This document shows positions 4,508 to 6,797 of a stretch of DNA of 6,797 nt, piece after piece. The stretch is from Clostridia bacterium (lineage in GTDB: Bacteria; Bacillota; Clostridia; Oscillospirales; CAG-272). Position 1 is the stretch's first letter. Every line of letters starts with the position of its first letter. The position numbers and the translations under genes are program-made. The stretch spans positions 1 to 6,797 of the forward strand of contig JAKSPV010000080.1 in NCBI GenBank assembly GCA_024404475.1. The letters run 5' to 3'. The notes under the pieces were generated by a model. The model searched no databases and was not told the origin of the DNA. It saw nothing but the letters and a program-made list of their open reading frames with translations.

Positions 4508-5605
4508 TCAGAATTTCTTTTCAAAGCGGCGATCACCGATCTCCCACGAAAGCCGGTAGAGTTCCCGTTTTTCGTCCGCCGGGAAATCGCGCTCCGCCGC
4601 GGGGATCGGCTGAAGCTCGCCGACCGGCGGCACGACGAACAGCGCAATTTCCTCGCCGGAGGTCACTTTCGCGCCGAGCGGCACGTTCGCGCCGAGCGTT
4701 TCGCGGCGCGTCTTCTCGCTCATGCCGAAATAGGTAAAGCTCTCGCCCATCCAAAGCAACGGATTTTCCCACGTCGGGTCGAAATGGTACCACACGCCGT
4801 CCACCATCGCCACCGTCCACGCGTGGTCGTCGCTGCCGCCGACGCACGCTTCGATGCCGGCATAGAGCGCCAGCTCCTCGAGGAACATCGCGTAGCTGCC
4901 GCATTGACCGCGCATCTGCGTCACGCAGTCGTAAAACTGGACGCTGCCGAAGACGGGCTCCGGCGTGCCATACCCCATGTGCGACGCGGCGGAGAGAAAT
5001 AGATACGCCATGCGGGTCTTCTCATCGTCCTCCGCGCGGAGGTTCGAGAGGATGACATTATAGGTGTCCGCGAAGCGGTCGTACCACCCGGCGGCTTCCT
5101 CCGCATCGGTGAGAAATTCAAGATACCCCGTTCCCGTTTCGGGATCGTAGCGGAACGGATTCTCGCCGTCTTTTGCGTTTGCCCATGTTCTAATGAGGCG
5201 CTGCGACGGATGAAACACCGAGAGCAGGACAAAGCGCAAACGATCGTAATCGCCCTCGGAGGAAAGGCCGGTGATGGCGACTTCGTCGCCCTCGTGGGCG
5301 AGGATCGCGTCGATTGCTTCGTGATAAAGCGGCAGAAGGTCGCCGAGATACGCCGCCGTCGTCGCACGGACCATGTGCGGATCGTAGGCGTAAGGCGAGA
5401 CCTCCGGCTCTATGACGGGCGGCTCCGTGGCAGGAGGTTCTGTCACAGGCGGTTCTGTCACAGGCGGTTCCGTCACGGGCGGTTCGGTCGCGGGTGCGGT
5501 CGTTATCGGCGGGTCCGTTTCCGGCGGTGTGACCGGCTCGGGGACGCAGCCGGCGATGGACAGGAGAAGCAAGAGAGCGGCTATCAAAGCAGCCATTTTT
5601 CGCAC
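4508..5605 (-). CDS. Lipoprotein with TEPP repeat stalk and transglutaminase-like domain
   Basis: A 365-residue predicted lipoprotein. The leader (1-19) ends in lipobox SIAGC with Cys20. Residues 21-70 form a Pro/Thr/Glu-rich stalk with tandem TEPPV-type pentapeptides (about 40-64), probably spanning the cell wall. A transglutaminase-like domain follows: Cys235 in GQCGSYAMFLEELALYAGI, His261 in DDHAWTVAMVDG and Asp276 in YHFDPTWEN make the usual Cys-His-Asp triad. Proteins of this type are papain-like and may act as peptidases or transamidases on cell-wall or surface proteins; the substrate is unknown. The start is a GTG at 5603-5605 with AAAGGA at 5615-5620; the ATG three codons later is too far from that site. 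It lies 67 nt after the acyl-CoA ligase gene; no convincing promoter is seen in the gap, so read-through is possible. It ends at its own terminator. Confidence 0.87.
   Translation of the reverse strand: MRKMAALIAALLLLLSIAGCVPEPVTPPETDPPITTAPATEPPVTEPPVTEPPVTEPPATEPPVIEPEVSPYAYDPHMVRATTAAYLGDLLPLYHEAIDAILAHEGDEVAITGLSSEGDYDRLRFVLLSVFHPSQRLIRTWANAKDGENPFRYDPETGTGYLEFLTDAEEAAGWYDRFADTYNVILSNLRAEDDEKTRMAYLFLSAASHMGYGTPEPVFGSVQFYDCVTQMRGQCGSYAMFLEELALYAGIEACVGGSDDHAWTVAMVDGVWYHFDPTWENPLLWMGESFTYFGMSEKTRRETLGANVPLGAKVTSGEEIALFVVPPVGELQPIPAAERDFPADEKRELYRLSWEIGDRRFEKKF
5411..5490 (-). repeat. 15-nt tandem repeat coding for the TEPPV stalk
   Basis: About five head-to-tail 15-nt units lie in the lipoprotein gene. 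Two adjacent copies (5441-5455 and 5456-5470) are identical, and the flanking copies (5411-5425, 5426-5440, 5471-5485) differ at a few positions. The unit length is a multiple of three, so gain or loss of copies would change stalk length without breaking the frame. Confidence 0.88.
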
Positions 5606-5633
5606 GGGATCACGTCCTTTCTTTCCTTATTAG

Positions 5634-5665
5634 ACGCGCCAGAAGCCAAAAAGTTCCCGGCGCGT
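5634..5665. repeat. Inverted repeat between acyl-CoA ligase and lipoprotein genes
   Basis: ACGCGCC (5634-5640) and GGCGCGT (5659-5665) form a 7-bp stem with an 18-nt loop. Seven T follow on the + strand (5668-5674), not on the - strand where both neighbouring genes lie. On the minus strand the stem is followed by CTAATAAGG, so it would be at best a weak terminator or an RNA-stabilising hairpin after the ligase stop codon. Confidence 0.4.
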
Positions 5666-5672
5666 GATTTTT

Positions 5673-6797
5673 TTATGCGGTGACGATGCGGCTCGCCTCG
5701 CCGAGGTCGAAGAGGTGGATCGCTTCCTCGCGCATTTTGTATTTCAGAATTTTCCCGGCGGCGTTCATCGGGAACGAATCGACGAAAGCAACGTAGCGCG
5801 GCACCTTCTGCTTCGCCATGTTCGCGCGGACGTAGTCCTGTATCTCCTCTGCCGTTGCGGTCTCGCCCGGTTTCAGGATCACGCAAGCCATGATCTCCTC
5901 GCCGTAGTCCTTATCGGGCACGCCGATGACCTGCACGTCGGACACCTTCGGGTGCGTGTAGATGAAGTCCTCGATCTCCTTCGGGTAGATGTTCTCACCG
6001 CCGCGGATGATCATGTCCTTGATGCGGCCCGTGACCTTGAAGTTGCCGTCGGGCAGGCGGCGGAGCATATCGCCGGAGTGGAGCCAGCCGTCCTTGTCGA
6101 TCGCGGCGGCGGTCGCCTCGGGCATCTTGTAGTAGCCCTTCATGATGTTATAGCCGCGGGCGCAGAACTCGCCGTCCACGCCGTCGGGGACTTCCTCGCC
6201 CGTTTCGGGATCGACGATCTTGCACTCGACGCCGAAGATCGGGCTGCCGACCGTATTGACGCGCGTCTCGATCGTGTCGGTGATCTTCGACATGGTGGTG
6301 GCGGGAGACGCCTCGGTCTGACCGTAGGTGATGCAGATGTCCTTCATGTGCATCTTGTCGATGACTTCCTCCATGACCTTGATCGGGCACGGCGAGCCCG
6401 CCATGATGCCGGTACGCATATACGAGAAATCGGTCTTCGGGAAATCCTCGTGACCGAGCATGGCGATGAACATCGTCGGCACGCCGTGGAAGCACGTGAT
6501 CTTCTCGCGATTGATGCAGTCAAGCCCGCGGCGCGGCGAGAACGCAGGGATCGGGCTCATCGTAACGCCGTGCGTGACGGAGGCGGTCATGGCGAGCACC
6601 ATGCCGAAGCAATGGAACATCGGCACCTGGATCATCATGCGGTCTGCCGTGGAAAGGTCCATGCAGTCGCCGATCGCCTTGCCGTTGTTGATGACGTTAT
6701 AGTGCGTCAGCATGACGCCCTTCGGGAAGCCCGTCGTACCGGAGGTGTACTGCATATTGCAGACGTCGTGCTTATTGATCATCGCGCTGCGGCGCAT
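5673..6797 (-). CDS. Fatty-acyl-CoA synthetase (AMP-forming), C-terminal part
   Basis: The visible 374 codons are the C-terminal two thirds of an ANL-superfamily adenylate-forming enzyme that activates a carboxylic acid with ATP to an acyl-AMP and then an acyl-CoA. Motifs in order: P-loop YTSGTTGFPKGV (17-28), YGQTEASP (158-165), HSGD (240-243) with the ribose-binding Asp, the hinge and core GRIKDMIIRGGENIYP (257-272), and MNAAGKILK with catalytic Lys349. YGQTE-SP and the GFPKG loop resemble medium-chain acyl-CoA synthetases of the FadK/ACSF2 type, but chain length cannot be set from sequence. The family is usually about 550 residues, so the Met at the window edge is probably internal and some 170-190 residues are missing. 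The stop is TAA at 5673-5675. The gene is intact as far as seen. Confidence 0.92.
   Translation of the reverse strand: MRRSAMINKHDVCNMQYTSGTTGFPKGVMLTHYNVINNGKAIGDCMDLSTADRMMIQVPMFHCFGMVLAMTASVTHGVTMSPIPAFSPRRGLDCINREKITCFHGVPTMFIAMLGHEDFPKTDFSYMRTGIMAGSPCPIKVMEEVIDKMHMKDICITYGQTEASPATTMSKITDTIETRVNTVGSPIFGVECKIVDPETGEEVPDGVDGEFCARGYNIMKGYYKMPEATAAAIDKDGWLHSGDMLRRLPDGNFKVTGRIKDMIIRGGENIYPKEIEDFIYTHPKVSDVQVIGVPDKDYGEEIMACVILKPGETATAEEIQDYVRANMAKQKVPRYVAFVDSFPMNAAGKILKYKMREEAIHLFDLGEASRIVTA

Noticed and set aside
4331..5002. + strand open frames across the riboswitch and the transglutaminase-like gene
   Set aside because: They cross a terminator, a promoter and structured RNA and have no recognisable domain or ribosome binding site.
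5411..5490. Short repeats considered as a CRISPR array
   Set aside because: The 15-nt units are head to tail without unique spacers and lie in frame inside a gene.
5412..5633. A + strand frame encoding a Gly-Gly-Ser-Val repeat protein
   Set aside because: The repeat is the reverse reading of the TEPPV stalk repeats in the lipoprotein gene, which has a signal peptide and a catalytic domain in its favour.
6795..6797. Met codon at the right edge as the true start of the acyl-CoA ligase
   Set aside because: The P-loop motif lies only 16 residues later, whereas the family has roughly 180 residues before it; the gene is simply cut by the window.

Overview
The window looks like chromosomal DNA from a GC-rich member of the Firmicutes, most likely a gut-type Clostridia/Oscillospiraceae relative. 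This is inferred from strong Shine-Dalgarno sites (AAGGAG, GGAGG, GAGGTG), sigma-A promoters with 17-nt spacers, lipoproteins with short lipobox leaders, an ECF-type vitamin transporter S component without its own ATPase, and a cobalamin-type riboswitch. No rRNA, tRNA, CRISPR array, transposase or phage gene was seen.

Layout from left to right: (1) the 5' end of an AT-rich lipoprotein gene (- strand, runs off the left edge); (2) a family 4 Fe-S uracil-DNA glycosylase (- strand); (3) a 164-bp divergent intergenic region with two good, oppositely oriented promoters; (4) a two-gene + strand unit, a PfkB-family sugar kinase followed by a mannitol-1-phosphate 5-dehydrogenase, closed by a bidirectional terminator; (5) a convergent - strand operon of a DUF4430 (transcobalamin C-terminal-like) lipoprotein and an ECF S component, led by a roughly 315-nt 5' UTR holding a cobalamin-type riboswitch and an attenuator; (6) a - strand lipoprotein with a Thr-Glu-Pro-Pro repeat stalk and a transglutaminase/protease-like Cys-His-Asp domain, with its own terminator; (7) the C-terminal two thirds of a fatty-acyl-CoA synthetase (- strand, runs off the right edge).

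Three functional units stand out. The kinase and dehydrogenase form a compact polyol/fructose-phosphate unit: the dehydrogenase interconverts mannitol 1-phosphate and fructose 6-phosphate, and the kinase may supply or draw on the same hexose-phosphate pool. The riboswitch operon is the most interesting part. A surface-anchored DUF4430 protein translationally coupled to an ECF S component, under what reads as a B12 riboswitch, suggests a cobalamin (or corrinoid precursor) capture-and-uptake pair that would share a housekeeping EcfAAT module encoded elsewhere. The promoter of this operon is built directly onto the terminator hairpin of the gene before it. The remaining genes (DNA repair glycosylase, transglutaminase-like lipoprotein, acyl-CoA ligase) look like independent housekeeping or accessory genes.
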